Translations under genes and position numbers: made by a program
Shown: positions 53,267-62,736 of the stretch, in pieces
How the letters are laid out: each line of letters begins with the position of its first letter
How positions within the stretch are numbered: the stretch's first letter is position 1
The notes under the pieces: model-generated
The model's input: the letters and a program-made list of their open reading frames with translations, nothing else
What the model was told of the DNA's origin: nothing
The model's database searches: none
NCBI GenBank assembly: GCA_034110565.1
Contig: JAWUYY010000020.1
Span: 1 to 64,000 of the forward strand
Source: Bermanella sp034110565
GTDB taxonomy: Bacteria > Pseudomonadota > Gammaproteobacteria > Pseudomonadales > Oceanobacteraceae
DNA: 64,000 bases
Reading direction: 5' to 3'

Positions 53267-54769
53267 TCAGTTCGACACTGCAGGCCCCAACGGCCAGCCT
53301 AGCCCAACCCATAATGTCAGCAAACCACCCCATACCAGCAGTAAAACCAGAGAATAAGGCAGCATAATCGTCAGTAAACGACCGACTGTAAGGTCAGCTT
53401 CATATTTATGGGCATAAGCCAGCACCAGAGGAAAGTACGGCATTAATGGGGTGATAATATTGGTGCTGCTATCCGCTACACGATAAGCCCCTTGCACGGC
53501 CTCAGGCTCAATCCCTAATAAAAAGAAAGCGGGCACAATGACAGGGGCCAAAAGCGCCCATTTTGCAGAGGCACTGCCGATAAATAAATTCAGCACAGCC
53601 GTGACCAACATCAACCCGATCACTGCGGCGGGGCCACTAATCGCAAAGTTTTCCAGTACACCCGCCAGCTCAATGGCCAGCACTAACCCTAATGAGCTCC
53701 ATTTAAACCAAGCAATAAACTGGGCCACCACAAACATCAACACAAGATAAGGTGCTATATCGATAATGCCTTGCTCAAGGGCTTTGACCCATTTATGCCA
53801 AGTGTTCAAACGCTTTTGTTGCACACCATATACCGTGGCAAGTAGCGCTACACTCAGGGCTATCATGGCCACTAACGACGCCATAAACGGACCACTTAGT
53901 AGGCCACCTTGATCATTCTGCAGCACCGCACCACTGGGAAGCGTCAATCCAAGCCACGTTAAAATAATGAGCGCGAGCGTAATATAAAAGCCTTTGCCAA
54001 ACCCACCCGTTAAAGCGTCTTGCTCTAGGCTATTTTTAAGCGTTTGTTGTGAGGCTTGCGGCGCTGCAGAGGAGGAAGTTGCCAGTAAATAAGGCTCTAC
54101 CCATAAGCGGTTCACCAGCACGCAGCTAATCACCACCACGAACACACTGAACACCAAAAAGTAATAATTGGCGAGAATACTGACATCCCTATCGGCCACT
54201 AAAGATAAAGCCTCTGAACTGATGCCTGACAGCATGGCATCTACTGGGCCCACTAATAAGTTGGCACTAAAGCCACCTGAAACACAGGCAAAACCCAAGG
54301 CTAAACCTGCTATGGGGTTTCGCCCTGCTGCATAAAAAACCGCAGCGCACAAAGGCAATAACACCACATAACCTGAGTCCACAGCGATGCTCGACATAAC
54401 ACCAAAAAACGCAACCGCAATGGCTAGAAATGCCGCAGGCGTACGCTTAGTCAAACCTGAAATCAAACCTGGTAGCAGGCCACTTTTTTCGGCCAAAGAA
54501 AATGCGAGGGCCATTAAAATCACAGGGCCAACCGGTGCAAAGTTCATGAAGTTTTTCACCAGAGAGCTCAACATGTACACCAGACCATCTGTTGAAGCCA
54601 GGCTGTGTACTTTGAGTAATTCACCGGTTGCTGGGTGTTGAGCTTGCCACCCCATAAACTGCCCCACTGCACTCATGACTAATACAATGACACACAAATA
54701 AATGAACAAGGCCATGGGGTGTGGCAAACGATTCGCGACTGTTTCAATGCGCCGTAAAAATTGACTCAT
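53267..54769 (-). CDS. AbgT family transporter
   Basis: 500 residues with about 11-13 membrane helices. N-terminal RIETVANRLPHPMALF, ALAFSLAEKSGLL, the VSGGFSANLLVGPVDAMLSG segment and SSTNIITPLMPYFPLVLAYA are AbgT-family features. The family imports p-aminobenzoyl-glutamate or exports sulfonamide-like antimetabolites. No abgA/abgB hydrolase is near, so the substrate is open. Confidence 0.93.
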   Translation of the reverse strand: MSQFLRRIETVANRLPHPMALFIYLCVIVLVMSAVGQFMGWQAQHPATGELLKVHSLASTDGLVYMLSSLVKNFMNFAPVGPVILMALAFSLAEKSGLLPGLISGLTKRTPAAFLAIAVAFFGVMSSIAVDSGYVVLLPLCAAVFYAAGRNPIAGLALGFACVSGGFSANLLVGPVDAMLSGISSEALSLVADRDVSILANYYFLVFSVFVVVISCVLVNRLWVEPYLLATSSSAAPQASQQTLKNSLEQDALTGGFGKGFYITLALIILTWLGLTLPSGAVLQNDQGGLLSGPFMASLVAMIALSVALLATVYGVQQKRLNTWHKWVKALEQGIIDIAPYLVLMFVVAQFIAWFKWSSLGLVLAIELAGVLENFAISGPAAVIGLMLVTAVLNLFIGSASAKWALLAPVIVPAFFLLGIEPEAVQGAYRVADSSTNIITPLMPYFPLVLAYAHKYEADLTVGRLLTIMLPYSLVLLLVWGGLLTLWVGLGWPLGPAVSN

Positions 54770-54988
54770 GGCGTTAATTATCCTTCCTATGAGATATTTA
54801 GGGTATTTACTTTAAATCTGGCAATTTCCAGCCAAAATAAATAGTGCTTTATATTCAATGACTTACAATGATTTATAAAAACAGAACACTTTATTTCATC
54901 GACTGATCGGCTAAACGATACTTTTGTACTAGAAAAACCTTATTTTCACACTAGAATGGCGCCCGTATCTTATTTTTCTGGAGCTATC

Positions 54989-55252
54989 ATGGCGTTATCC
55001 CAAACCGTACCCCAACCGACTAGTCTCAGTGACAGCGCTAATATCGCCACCATACTACCAGCCAATACGCCGATGCCGTTGTGCTGCGACGCCTGTGACC
55101 ATGAACAAATTTACACCATGACGCACTTACGTCAATTGCCGACCATCGTGTGTGAAGATTGTGGTGATGCTCGCCCTTTCAGCGCGTTTGAATTAAATAT
55201 CTTAGAAAGCACACTGAACACCATGGGGTATTTCTTACAAAAACGCGCTTAG
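54989..55252 (+). CDS. Hypothetical zinc-ribbon-like protein
   Basis: 87 residues from the ATG at 54989, preceded by CTGGAG. Two Cys pairs CCDAC and CEDC, 24 residues apart, form a probable zinc ribbon in the middle, with a helical C-terminus. The family is not recognised. It is monocistronic with a good terminator. Confidence 0.7.
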   Translation: MALSQTVPQPTSLSDSANIATILPANTPMPLCCDACDHEQIYTMTHLRQLPTIVCEDCGDARPFSAFELNILESTLNTMGYFLQKRA

Positions 55253-55285
55253 CCTTGCGGTTGCTCTAATAAAAATAATAGATAC

Positions 55286-55314
55286 AAAAAAGGAGACCAT
55301 GGGTCTCCTTTTTT
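55286..55314. terminator. Terminator between zinc-ribbon and TetR genes
   Basis: Stem AAGGAGACC/GGTCTCCTT with a 3-base loop, A-run and T-run, between converging genes. Confidence 0.9.
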
Positions 55315-55336
55315 AATGCCTAAAAATGGCGTTCAT

Positions 55337-56050
55337 TTAGTCTTCTTTAGGTACGTCAATTTTCAGTATTAACGATACTTGTCTTTCTAAAATATCACGC
55401 TGGGCTTGCTGATTTATTTCTTCAACTGGCACCAATAACGCTTCGTATTCTACGCGACGAAGGGTACTGACCAAGATTTGTGCATCTTCTTTCGGGTGAG
55501 AGCTGTGCACTAGGTTTAAAAACTCAATGAGTTTTTGTTCCATAGCTTGAGCGTGTTCATTCGCCAGCCCCCGCAGATTTTCATTCAACAGTGCCTCATA
55601 ACGAAACGCTTGATCAGCTACCGCCATTTCACGGTTATGAGTGGTCTTTTCTAATACATAAGCCAATAATTGATCCACAATCACTTCAACCAACTTAGGG
55701 CCTGTGGTCAGCTCTGCTAGTTTCTTGCCGTCTGCATTTTCTAAAGGCTCATACATCTTACGCGCAAACACATTGACAATAGACTGTGCTTTCTCAGCAT
55801 AAAGCATGAATGTATCGCTGATCAGTTCTTGGATATCTTTAAAGTAATAAGTGGTTGCAGCCAAAGGAACATCCGCTTCTTTTGCGACGCTACGATGGCG
55901 AATGGCACGCACGCCATCGCTTACCACGATTCTTAGTGATGCCTCTAGAATGGCCCTGCGACGCTGTTCGCTACCGGCTCTGGAGGTTTTACGTCCTCGG
56001 TATTGAATGGAATTGGGCTCGTTCGATTGGGCCTTATGAAGTGCTGTCAT
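55337..56050 (-). CDS. TetR-family transcriptional regulator
   Basis: 237 residues with an N-terminal HTH (about 30-75: RRRAILEASLRIVVSDGVRA, then VAKEADVPLAATTYYFKDIQ) and a helical ligand domain. An unusual basic leader of about 25 residues (YRGRKTSRAGSEQRRR) precedes it. The target is unknown; the nearest divergent gene is the 148-residue unknown at 56282. Confidence 0.9.
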   Translation of the reverse strand: MTALHKAQSNEPNSIQYRGRKTSRAGSEQRRRAILEASLRIVVSDGVRAIRHRSVAKEADVPLAATTYYFKDIQELISDTFMLYAEKAQSIVNVFARKMYEPLENADGKKLAELTTGPKLVEVIVDQLLAYVLEKTTHNREMAVADQAFRYEALLNENLRGLANEHAQAMEQKLIEFLNLVHSSHPKEDAQILVSTLRRVEYEALLVPVEEINQQAQRDILERQVSLILKIDVPKED

Positions 56051-56281
56051 TGGTGATGTCCTGACTCATGTAGCGCTATTTATTATTATTGTTATGCTAT
56101 TTATTTTTATAAGTGGCTTAAGATTACTGATTCCATCGGCAAAAGCAATCGCCAAAGTAGGCAAGCCCTTGCCCTTTTTAGAGTACTTACTCCAGTTTTT
56201 CCTCGAATTATCAAGCGTTTACAAGGTTGGCTCAAATCTTGATTACCATAATATATAATCGCTTTTTTTGAGTATCAGACG

Positions 56282-56728
56282 ATGATGGATATCCTAGGTT
56301 TACCCAAGCGCATGATGCAACAGTTTGGGCAAATGACTCAGGTGGATCAAACCCAGGCTGTAAAGGCACCAACAGAAACCAAAACTCAGGATATGGCCCT
56401 TTCTTCTATGGGTGATCGCGTTAACTATCTTGCTCGTGAGTTTGATGTAAAGGCGCTAAGTATGTCCGACATCCTTCCTCTGCAAACAGCTCTTAGCGAT
56501 CATGAGATTATTAAAAGCCACCAAGTTCGCGCACAAGGTTTACTGACTCAACTGGCTTACCATCATTATGAAGCCGGCCCGATGGATTTAGAAAAAGCGC
56601 TAGAAACACATCTAGAAGAATTAAAAGGCAAGCCTGCTGTACTTGCCGATTACCAAGAAGGTAAGCACGTGTTAAACGTCGTGCGTAATCTTGCCAGCGC
56701 CCGAGAGCAACAAACGCATGCCGCTTAA
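56282..56728 (+). CDS. Hypothetical helical protein
   Basis: 148 residues, no signal or membrane span, mostly helical and Gln/Leu/Ala-rich. The family is not recognised. Two in-frame ATGs (56282, 56285) compete; the ribosome site is weak. It is divergent from the TetR gene and could be its target. Confidence 0.6.
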   Translation: MMDILGLPKRMMQQFGQMTQVDQTQAVKAPTETKTQDMALSSMGDRVNYLAREFDVKALSMSDILPLQTALSDHEIIKSHQVRAQGLLTQLAYHHYEAGPMDLEKALETHLEELKGKPAVLADYQEGKHVLNVVRNLASAREQQTHAA

Positions 56729-56773
56729 AATATGCTAAAGTAAGGGTTTAATATCCTATCAATAAGAGCCTTT

Positions 56774-57529
56774 ATGTTTCGTTTCCTTGTCCCCATTTTT
56801 CTTCTTGTCTCACAATCCACACTTGCTATTACCAATATCGAAAGCCAGCGTCTAAATGACACAAGCCTTGGTACCAAAGGCAATATTAGTTTTACCCTCG
56901 ATGGTGAAATCGGGGAGTCAGATGAATTCACTCTAGGTTCCGCCATCACCTTGATTCGATCTTACGTTGGCGGCGAATGGATTGTATTACTTGATCGTGA
57001 GTATTCTGAAATCGATGATGAAGTGAACACGGATGAAACCCTTGTGCATTTGCGCCATTTAACCCAGCACAGCCCTCACTGGGGCCATGAGGTGTTTACT
57101 CAATACGAAGAAGATTTATTTGCGGACCTTGCCAAGCGTGCCATTTTGGGTGCCGGTGCGCGTTACACATTGAATGCTGACCCCGAATTAAAAACAGCCA
57201 ATCATTTTGGTCTAGGTGCATTCTATGAAGATGAAGAATATGCAGACAACATCATTGAAGACAACGAACAAAATGTTCGACTAAATATTTACTGGGCGTA
57301 CCGTAACCGTTTAGCGGAAAATATGACGTACACCAGCACACTTTACTTTCAACCAGATGTGGAAGAATTTGCTGACAATAAAGGTTTATGGCAGAACGCC
57401 GTAACGATTTCGGTGACAACAACCATTAGCTTAAGTGTCACGTGGAATGCCCTTTACGATACCCACGCACCTGATGGTGAAGACGATACCGAGTTCGATT
57501 ACAAAAGCATTATTATTTATAACTTCTAA
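56774..57529 (+). CDS. DUF481-like outer membrane protein
   Basis: 251 residues with a signal peptide (to about residue 18, QSTLA). The mature part is short alternating strands typical of a beta-barrel, beginning GNISFTLDGEIGESDEF and ending in aromatic YNF. The layout matches DUF481 (YdiY-like) proteins. It is strongly acidic. Function unknown. Confidence 0.78.
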   Translation: MFRFLVPIFLLVSQSTLAITNIESQRLNDTSLGTKGNISFTLDGEIGESDEFTLGSAITLIRSYVGGEWIVLLDREYSEIDDEVNTDETLVHLRHLTQHSPHWGHEVFTQYEEDLFADLAKRAILGAGARYTLNADPELKTANHFGLGAFYEDEEYADNIIEDNEQNVRLNIYWAYRNRLAENMTYTSTLYFQPDVEEFADNKGLWQNAVTISVTTTISLSVTWNALYDTHAPDGEDDTEFDYKSIIIYNF

Positions 57530-57536
57530 GACTCAC

Positions 57537-57560
57537 CCCTGACGTACTGGCACATCAGGG
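57537..57560. terminator. Weak hairpin between DUF481 and PilH-like genes
   Basis: CCCTGA/TCAGGG with a 12-base loop lies between the converging genes but lacks a T-run on either side. Confidence 0.35.
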
Positions 57561-57575
57561 ATTAAATTGAGAGGG

Positions 57576-57944
57576 TTAAGCAGGCACAAGCAGTCTTTCT
57601 ACCGTTTCTTTAAGCTGCTGTTCATCAGCAGGCTTAATCAAATAATCACTGGCCCCTTGGCGCTTACCCCACATGATGTCTGTTTCTTGATCTTTTGACG
57701 TCACAATCACCACAGGAATATGCTTGGTAGCTTCATTTTTGGTGATTTTACGAGTGGCCTGAAAGCCATTCATATTCGGCATCACCACATCCATTAGAAT
57801 AAGGTCTGGCAGTAAATCGATGGCTTTTGCCACGCCCTGTACACCATCTTCGGCACTGTGAACCGTATGACCTTGTTTTTCAAGGATACGCTTGTGCCCT
57901 TCCATCATAGTGGCAGAATCATCCACAATTAAAATAGTCGCCAT
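57576..57944 (-). CDS. PilH/CheY-like single-domain response regulator
   Basis: 122 residues, a receiver only: acidic pocket DD (8-9), phospho-acceptor Asp52 (LMDVVMPNMNG), Thr/Ser in IVTSKDQ and Lys in LIKPADEQQ. GKRQGASDYLIKPA resembles PilH of twitching-motility pathways. No pil/che operon is near, so its kinase is unknown. Confidence 0.9.
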   Translation of the reverse strand: MATILIVDDSATMMEGHKRILEKQGHTVHSAEDGVQGVAKAIDLLPDLILMDVVMPNMNGFQATRKITKNEATKHIPVVIVTSKDQETDIMWGKRQGASDYLIKPADEQQLKETVERLLVPA

Positions 57945-58087
57945 GTCGCCTCTGCTTCTTATAGTTGGTTGTTATCGAAGGGAGTGAGGGGGTGAGCCCT
58001 GTAGAAAGGCGATAGTTTAGCCCCCCTGCAGGTCTTTCGTCTACTTCCCTTAACCTTATATACCGTCAATGTTAAAGGGTTCTCACT

Positions 58088-58534
58088 TCAAACGATTAAC
58101 CCAAGAGTCTCTTCTGCCCAATGTATCGCAGGCCTTTGTGGCTGGTAGTCCTCTAAGGCATCAATGTTAAATCGAGGACAAAGCGCTTTGCCTTGTAACT
58201 CAAACATCAACGTTTCCATCGTGGCGCCCGCTTGGCAGAAGGTGTCATAACTGCTGTCACCCAAGGCCACAACGGCAAAATACTTATTAGGGATCAACGG
58301 TAATTGATCTTGCAGTTGTCTGTATAGAGGGACAATGGTCGCCGCTAAATCTCCTTGACCAGTACTAGATGTCACAATCACCAGTACATCAGCTTTTTCG
58401 TCCGTAACATTCTCAATGCTAGGATTCACATACACCTTTACCTCATGTTGTTGCTTAAACACATCCGCAATCCCATTGGCAGCCACCAGCGCACCACCTG
58501 TCACCGTGCCCACTAAAACATTAATACTGGCCAT
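58088..58534 (-). CDS. Flavodoxin-family protein (MioC-like)
   Basis: 148 residues: FMN phosphate loop GTVTGGA (near residues 8-14), the TSSTGQGD segment and ALGDSSYDTFCQAG are the flavodoxin/MioC signatures. The ATG at 58534 follows AGGGG and gives the normal N-terminus; the longer frame from 58576 is not supported. Role likely electron transfer; partner unknown. Confidence 0.9.
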   Translation of the reverse strand: MASINVLVGTVTGGALVAANGIADVFKQQHEVKVYVNPSIENVTDEKADVLVIVTSSTGQGDLAATIVPLYRQLQDQLPLIPNKYFAVVALGDSSYDTFCQAGATMETLMFELQGKALCPRFNIDALEDYQPQRPAIHWAEETLGLIV

Positions 58535-58595
58535 AAATACCCCTAAACCTAAATATCTGAGCCGATTATGCCGCAATCAATCCAAAGGCTAAATG

Positions 58596-58901
58596 TTACG
58601 CACAGTACAATTTATTCACATATACCCAAAAAGCTAACCCTAAGCTGGCCACACTGATCACAATAAGGCCCAATATCAGCCCATACTTTGACCAAAATGA
58701 AGGCTCAGGCTCTGCGGCTTTGAGCAGATCGCGCTGGGCTTCAAGTAATAACTGGGTGTCTTTACCGGCATGCTCCATTAAATGCCATGCCGCCTCTCGC
58801 CAAGAAGAGTGGGTTTTACCTTGGCGCAATATGAGAATGGCTTCTTGAATACGAAAACGAGGCTTTTGTTTAGGGGCCGGGCTGGGGGTGTTGGAACTCA
58901 T
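58596..58901 (-). CDS. Hypothetical C-terminally anchored protein
   Basis: 101 residues: a Pro/Lys-rich start, a helical region with WREAAWHLMEHAGKD, and one C-terminal membrane helix (about 73-95). The family is unknown. It starts inside the upstream gene (32-base overlap), implying coupling. Confidence 0.65.
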   Translation of the reverse strand: MSSNTPSPAPKQKPRFRIQEAILILRQGKTHSSWREAAWHLMEHAGKDTQLLLEAQRDLLKAAEPEPSFWSKYGLILGLIVISVASLGLAFWVYVNKLYCA

Positions 58902-59337
58902 GGATCAAGCGTCCTTGTATGGTTTGCAGCATACGTTGTAAATCAAATCGCCAAATTTGTTGTGCACGCATCATATCGATGGCATCCAATAGACTACGCT
59001 CAAGCAGCGCGGTCATGGTAATGTGTGTCGCCACAGTCCGGTGCAATGTACCATTGACGGCTACTATGCCACTAAAGAGCACGATACAGGCTTGCACAAA
59101 GGTCGACTGCGTCGATATGTCTCCTTTTGGCAGTCGACTCTCAGGTAGATTAAATTCCTCCTGTACCTGTGCCTCTAACTGCTGATACCACCACTGTAAT
59201 GCTGTTTGTTCAGACTGCGGATAAATAGACTGCTCAGCCGCAGTAAATGCCGCATCAATGCTTTGCGCCATCTCAAACTGCGTCTTACCCTGTAAACGCA
59301 TATACATGGGCTGACGATCATCTTCTGGGGTAGTCAT
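58870..59337 (-). CDS. Hypothetical protein, helical
   Basis: 155 residues, no signal; hydrophobic stretches (FVQACIVLFSGIVAV) in a mostly helical chain. The family is unknown. It is co-transcribed with the next gene by overlap and divergent from the 300-residue unknown. Confidence 0.65.
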   Translation of the reverse strand: MTTPEDDRQPMYMRLQGKTQFEMAQSIDAAFTAAEQSIYPQSEQTALQWWYQQLEAQVQEEFNLPESRLPKGDISTQSTFVQACIVLFSGIVAVNGTLHRTVATHITMTALLERSLLDAIDMMRAQQIWRFDLQRMLQTIQGRLIHEFQHPQPGP

Positions 59338-59476
59338 ATTTTTCCCCTATACTATTTATTCAACTACTTAGTTTTAAGCAGAGTTCATTAAAGTTGTCGA
59401 GTTTTACGCCGATATAAACTCAAAGGATTCTGCTCAATACATGCATTATAGGCATAAGGAATGATGTATCGAACCC

Positions 59477-60379
59477 ATGAGTAATGCCAAGCTACCAGGC
59501 CCCCCAGAGGGTTCAAAAAAGCCTAAAGCAGGCCGCGTCGATATAGAGACTTGGGCAAACCTATTCCTGCAGAAGTTATTTCCTGTCTGGTATTGTGTGC
59601 GCTACGTCACAGAAATGCCCATGGAAATGATTGGGGATATCAACCCGCGCAGCTTTTTAAGCCACCGCTGGCTGTCCGTTTCTGCCGTCAACACCGCTGC
59701 CGCTGACTCGTTAGACCAAGCCGGTAGCCAGTGGAAAGACTGTGCCCAGTTATTAAGAAAAGTGTATAAAACCAAACGCTATAAGCGCTATCTATCCATG
59801 CGTAATGTCACCGCAGTGGAATCCAGTGTGGTCGATTACGATTACCAAGATATTGTCGAATATGCCGAAAATGAGTGTAAGGATATTCCGAAACACCATG
59901 CAGAACATTTTGATTCTCTAAGCCATGAAGTCTTTGGTGATAAAAGTAAGCACTACCCTTTCGCCTACCGAGAATGGGATGGCCGTTACTACTATTGCAA
60001 CGAAGACGAGCCTAGAAACTTTGCTTCGCTTTTAATGCACTGCCGAGACAAAGGTCGAGACCTCACTATTAAAGCCGACATTGAAATTCAATTTGTGGAT
60101 ATTCGCACAGTCGAAATCATGCGCAGCCGCTATTGGATGCTACTGATGAAACGTGAAACCGCTTATCAAATTGCTTACTTGATACGCGCCTCTAAGATTC
60201 CCTGCCAACTGGCAGAATTCGAATGGCGCCGCAGTGACCTTGTGTTTTTGGTTTTGAAAAAAACCGATTATCGTACTGCGCAAATCGTTGAGGCGATGTT
60301 TCGTCGCCATTTCCCTCGTGGTGTCATAGAGTGGGGGCGCTACCTGTGCACTCATTCGGTTCCTTTTCGCAACCGCTAA
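59477..60379 (+). CDS. Hypothetical 300-residue protein
   Basis: The N-terminus is Pro/Lys-rich; a central acidic/aromatic part (HYPFAYREWDGRYYYCNEDE) precedes alpha/beta-like segments (IQFVDIRTVEIMRSRYWML) and a basic C-terminus. No signal or membrane span. The family is not recognised. It is divergent from the two unknown genes above. Confidence 0.65.
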   Translation: MSNAKLPGPPEGSKKPKAGRVDIETWANLFLQKLFPVWYCVRYVTEMPMEMIGDINPRSFLSHRWLSVSAVNTAAADSLDQAGSQWKDCAQLLRKVYKTKRYKRYLSMRNVTAVESSVVDYDYQDIVEYAENECKDIPKHHAEHFDSLSHEVFGDKSKHYPFAYREWDGRYYYCNEDEPRNFASLLMHCRDKGRDLTIKADIEIQFVDIRTVEIMRSRYWMLLMKRETAYQIAYLIRASKIPCQLAEFEWRRSDLVFLVLKKTDYRTAQIVEAMFRRHFPRGVIEWGRYLCTHSVPFRNR

Positions 60380-60470
60380 CACTCTTAAGTCCTTTATGCG
60401 TACTGGGTATTTGCCCTCACGGTTAAGCCCAGTACAATAGCGTCACCTATATTTTGCATAAGTATTTCTC

Positions 60471-61115
60471 ATGGATCAAAACGCCATCGAAGCCGCGGTT
60501 ATGCGCCGTTTCCTTAAACACCTTAATACCCGTAAAGATGTTCAAAATATCCAGCTAATGACCCTTGCTGGCTTTTGCCGCAATTGCTTGGGTAAATGGT
60601 ACAAAGGCGCCGCTCAAGATGCGGGCATCGCCCTAGAGGAAGGCAGTGAACGCCAATGGGCTTATGGTATGAGCTATGAGCAATGGAAAAAAGAATATCA
60701 GCTGGAATCCAGCGCGTTGGAAATGGCCCTATTTAACCAGCAACAAGCCCTACAAAAAGACATGAGTGAATTTCGTACTCGCCTCGAAAGCGGTGAAAAT
60801 CAATTTAGCGAAACACTCGCACTGGTTGAGAAATGGTACGACTTACACCCAACCTCGTTTAAAAACGGTTTAGATGATCAGGCCGTCATGAACGATCAAG
60901 GCACAAACGAAGGCAGCCTAAAAGTCTTTGCCCTTGGCCGCCTTAATGGATTCACCCCAGAACAAGCGCTTAAAAGCTTTGGTGAGCATTACCGCGATGT
61001 ATTGGCCACACCCGATGGTACGGACCATCAAAACATTCGCCAGTTTATGCGCCATGGTTGGCTTGGCATTCAATTTGAGAATGCACCCCTTAGCCTAAAA
61101 GCCGTTGAGGCATAA
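60471..61115 (+). CDS. DUF1244-HopJ fusion protein
   Basis: 214 residues in two recognisable halves. Residues 5-80 match DUF1244 (DVQNIQLMTLAGFCRNCLGK with CRNC, then YGMSYEQWK). Residues about 100-205 match the HopJ family (WYDLHPTSFKNG, GSLKVFALGRLNGF, GTDHQNIRQFMRHGWLGIQF). Both are usually separate proteins of about 100 residues. HopJ is named after a type III effector, but housekeeping homologues are common and no type III system is seen, so secretion is not implied. Confidence 0.88.
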   Translation: MDQNAIEAAVMRRFLKHLNTRKDVQNIQLMTLAGFCRNCLGKWYKGAAQDAGIALEEGSERQWAYGMSYEQWKKEYQLESSALEMALFNQQQALQKDMSEFRTRLESGENQFSETLALVEKWYDLHPTSFKNGLDDQAVMNDQGTNEGSLKVFALGRLNGFTPEQALKSFGEHYRDVLATPDGTDHQNIRQFMRHGWLGIQFENAPLSLKAVEA

Positions 61116-61137
61116 GCCACAAAGCAGTAAAGTAACG

Positions 61138-61157
61138 GGCCAGTGACGTCACTGGCC
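61138..61157. promoter_or_regulatory. 20-bp perfect palindrome upstream of minC
   Basis: A fully symmetric site centred on TGACGTCA with arms GGCCAGTGAC/GTCACTGGCC, 23-42 bp before the minC ATG and 23 bp after the previous stop. With no loop and no T-run it suits a dimeric protein better than a terminator. No known gammaproteobacterial regulator is recognised. Confidence 0.5.
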
Positions 61158-61180
61158 TCAACACGTGCAAGGAATCACTC

Positions 61181-61861
61181 ATGGACGCGGCCCGTAATAC
61201 AGCACCCATTTTACAACTGAAAGCCAGCCTGCATCCGTTCACTCTTTTGCAGCTCGAAAGCTTAGATATTTCTGCCATCAGCTTTGATTTAAAACAGCGC
61301 CTAGCCAAAGCGCCCCAGCTGCTTAAAAACGCGCCAGTGGTTATTGAACTACCCAGCCAACCTATTTCTCTAGAGTGGAGTGTGCAGCTCATTGATGAAC
61401 TGCGCGAACTGGGCTTTATTCCTGTCGGTTTACGCTGCGATCAAGATCAACACAAAGTAGCCGAACACCTTAAGCTGCCATTGTTTAATGACAGCCCTAA
61501 AACCCCCAAACTTAAATCCAAAGCGCCACAACCTCAACCCGCTAAATTTATCAAACAAGCCATACGCAGTGGTCAACAAATGATCAACCCAAATGGCGAC
61601 CTCATAATATTTGGTAATGTGGGTCAAGGGGCTGAAGTGTTGGCCAGCGGCAGCATTCATATTTACGGCACCTTATATGGCCGCGCATTAGCAGGCATAA
61701 ATGGCGACATCAACGCTACCATCACCTGTCAAAAATTAGAAAGTGAATTACTGGCCATCGCTGGGCAATATCAAGTGAGCGATGACCTCGCCAGCGAACA
61801 CTGGCAGAAAACATGTCACATACACCTTAAAGACGAACGCTTGATTATAGAAAGCGTTTAA
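61181..61861 (+). CDS. minC: Septum site-determining protein MinC
   Basis: 226-residue inhibitor of FtsZ assembly, near the usual 230. The N-terminal domain (to about 100) blocks FtsZ; after a Pro/Lys linker the C-terminal beta-helix (from about 125; GDLIIFGNVGQGAEVLASGS and IHIYGTLYGRALAG) binds MinD. First gene of minCDE; 64 bp before minD. Confidence 0.97.
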   Translation: MDAARNTAPILQLKASLHPFTLLQLESLDISAISFDLKQRLAKAPQLLKNAPVVIELPSQPISLEWSVQLIDELRELGFIPVGLRCDQDQHKVAEHLKLPLFNDSPKTPKLKSKAPQPQPAKFIKQAIRSGQQMINPNGDLIIFGNVGQGAEVLASGSIHIYGTLYGRALAGINGDINATITCQKLESELLAIAGQYQVSDDLASEHWQKTCHIHLKDERLIIESV

Positions 61862-61925
61862 TAAATACTCACAAGACAATAATTAATAAAGCTGAATTGA
61901 CTCTAGCTTAAGCGAGTGCAAGCAC

Positions 61926-62735
61926 ATGTCTAAGATCATCGTTGTAACTTCCGGCAAAGGTGGTGTGGGTAAAACCACCACTAGCGCAGCCATTAGCACA
62001 GGCCTTGCCCTTAATGGCTACAAAACTGTCGTCATCGATTTTGATGTGGGCCTAAGAAATCTTGACCTCATCATGGGTTGCGAGCGTCGCGTGGTATATG
62101 ACTTTGTCAATGTCATCAACGGCGAGTCCAACTTAAAGCAAACACTGATCAAAGATAAGCGCACCGAAAACCTTTACGTTTTACCTGCATCACAAACTCG
62201 TGATAAAGACGCCCTAAACAAAGAAGGTGTTGAACGCGTTTTAAATGAACTCGCGGCAGACGGTTTCGATTTCATCATCTGTGACAGCCCAGCAGGCATT
62301 GAGCAAGGTGCTCAGATGGCTCTATATTTTGCCGATGAAGCCATCATTGTGACCAACCCAGAAGTCAGCTCCGTGCGAGACAGCGACCGTATTATTGGCA
62401 TATTGCAAAGCAAGAGTCGCAAAGCCGAAAACGGCGAACAAGTTAAAGAGCATTTGTTATTAACACGCTATAACCCGAAGCGTGTAACAGAAGGCGAGAT
62501 GCTCAGTGTGACCGATGTTGAAGATATTTTAGCGGTAGAGCTACTGGGTGTGATTCCTGAATCACAGGACGTGTTAAAGGCTTCAAACCAAGGCACCCCG
62601 GTTATATTAGAGAACACCAGCGATGCAGGCCAAGCGTATAGTGATGCCGTACAGCGCTTAATCGGCAAAGACATTCCACACCGTTTCTTAGAAGCTCAGA
62701 AGAAAGGTTTCTTAGCACGCGTATTTGGGGGATAA
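61926..62735 (+). CDS. minD: Septum site-determining protein MinD
   Basis: 269-residue ParA-type ATPase that recruits MinC to the membrane and oscillates with MinE. Deviant Walker A SGKGGVGKTT at the N-terminus, FDVGLRNLDL and the FIICDSPAGIEQGA switch region are intact; the C-terminal amphipathic helix (LEAQKKGFLARVFGG) is the membrane-targeting sequence. Confidence 0.99.
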   Translation: MSKIIVVTSGKGGVGKTTTSAAISTGLALNGYKTVVIDFDVGLRNLDLIMGCERRVVYDFVNVINGESNLKQTLIKDKRTENLYVLPASQTRDKDALNKEGVERVLNELAADGFDFIICDSPAGIEQGAQMALYFADEAIIVTNPEVSSVRDSDRIIGILQSKSRKAENGEQVKEHLLLTRYNPKRVTEGEMLSVTDVEDILAVELLGVIPESQDVLKASNQGTPVILENTSDAGQAYSDAVQRLIGKDIPHRFLEAQKKGFLARVFGG

Positions 62736-62736
62736 C

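Noticed and set aside
60471..61115. Reading the HopJ half as a type III secreted effector
   Set aside because: HopJ homologues are widespread in bacteria without type III secretion, no secretion genes are present, and the domain is fused to DUF1244.
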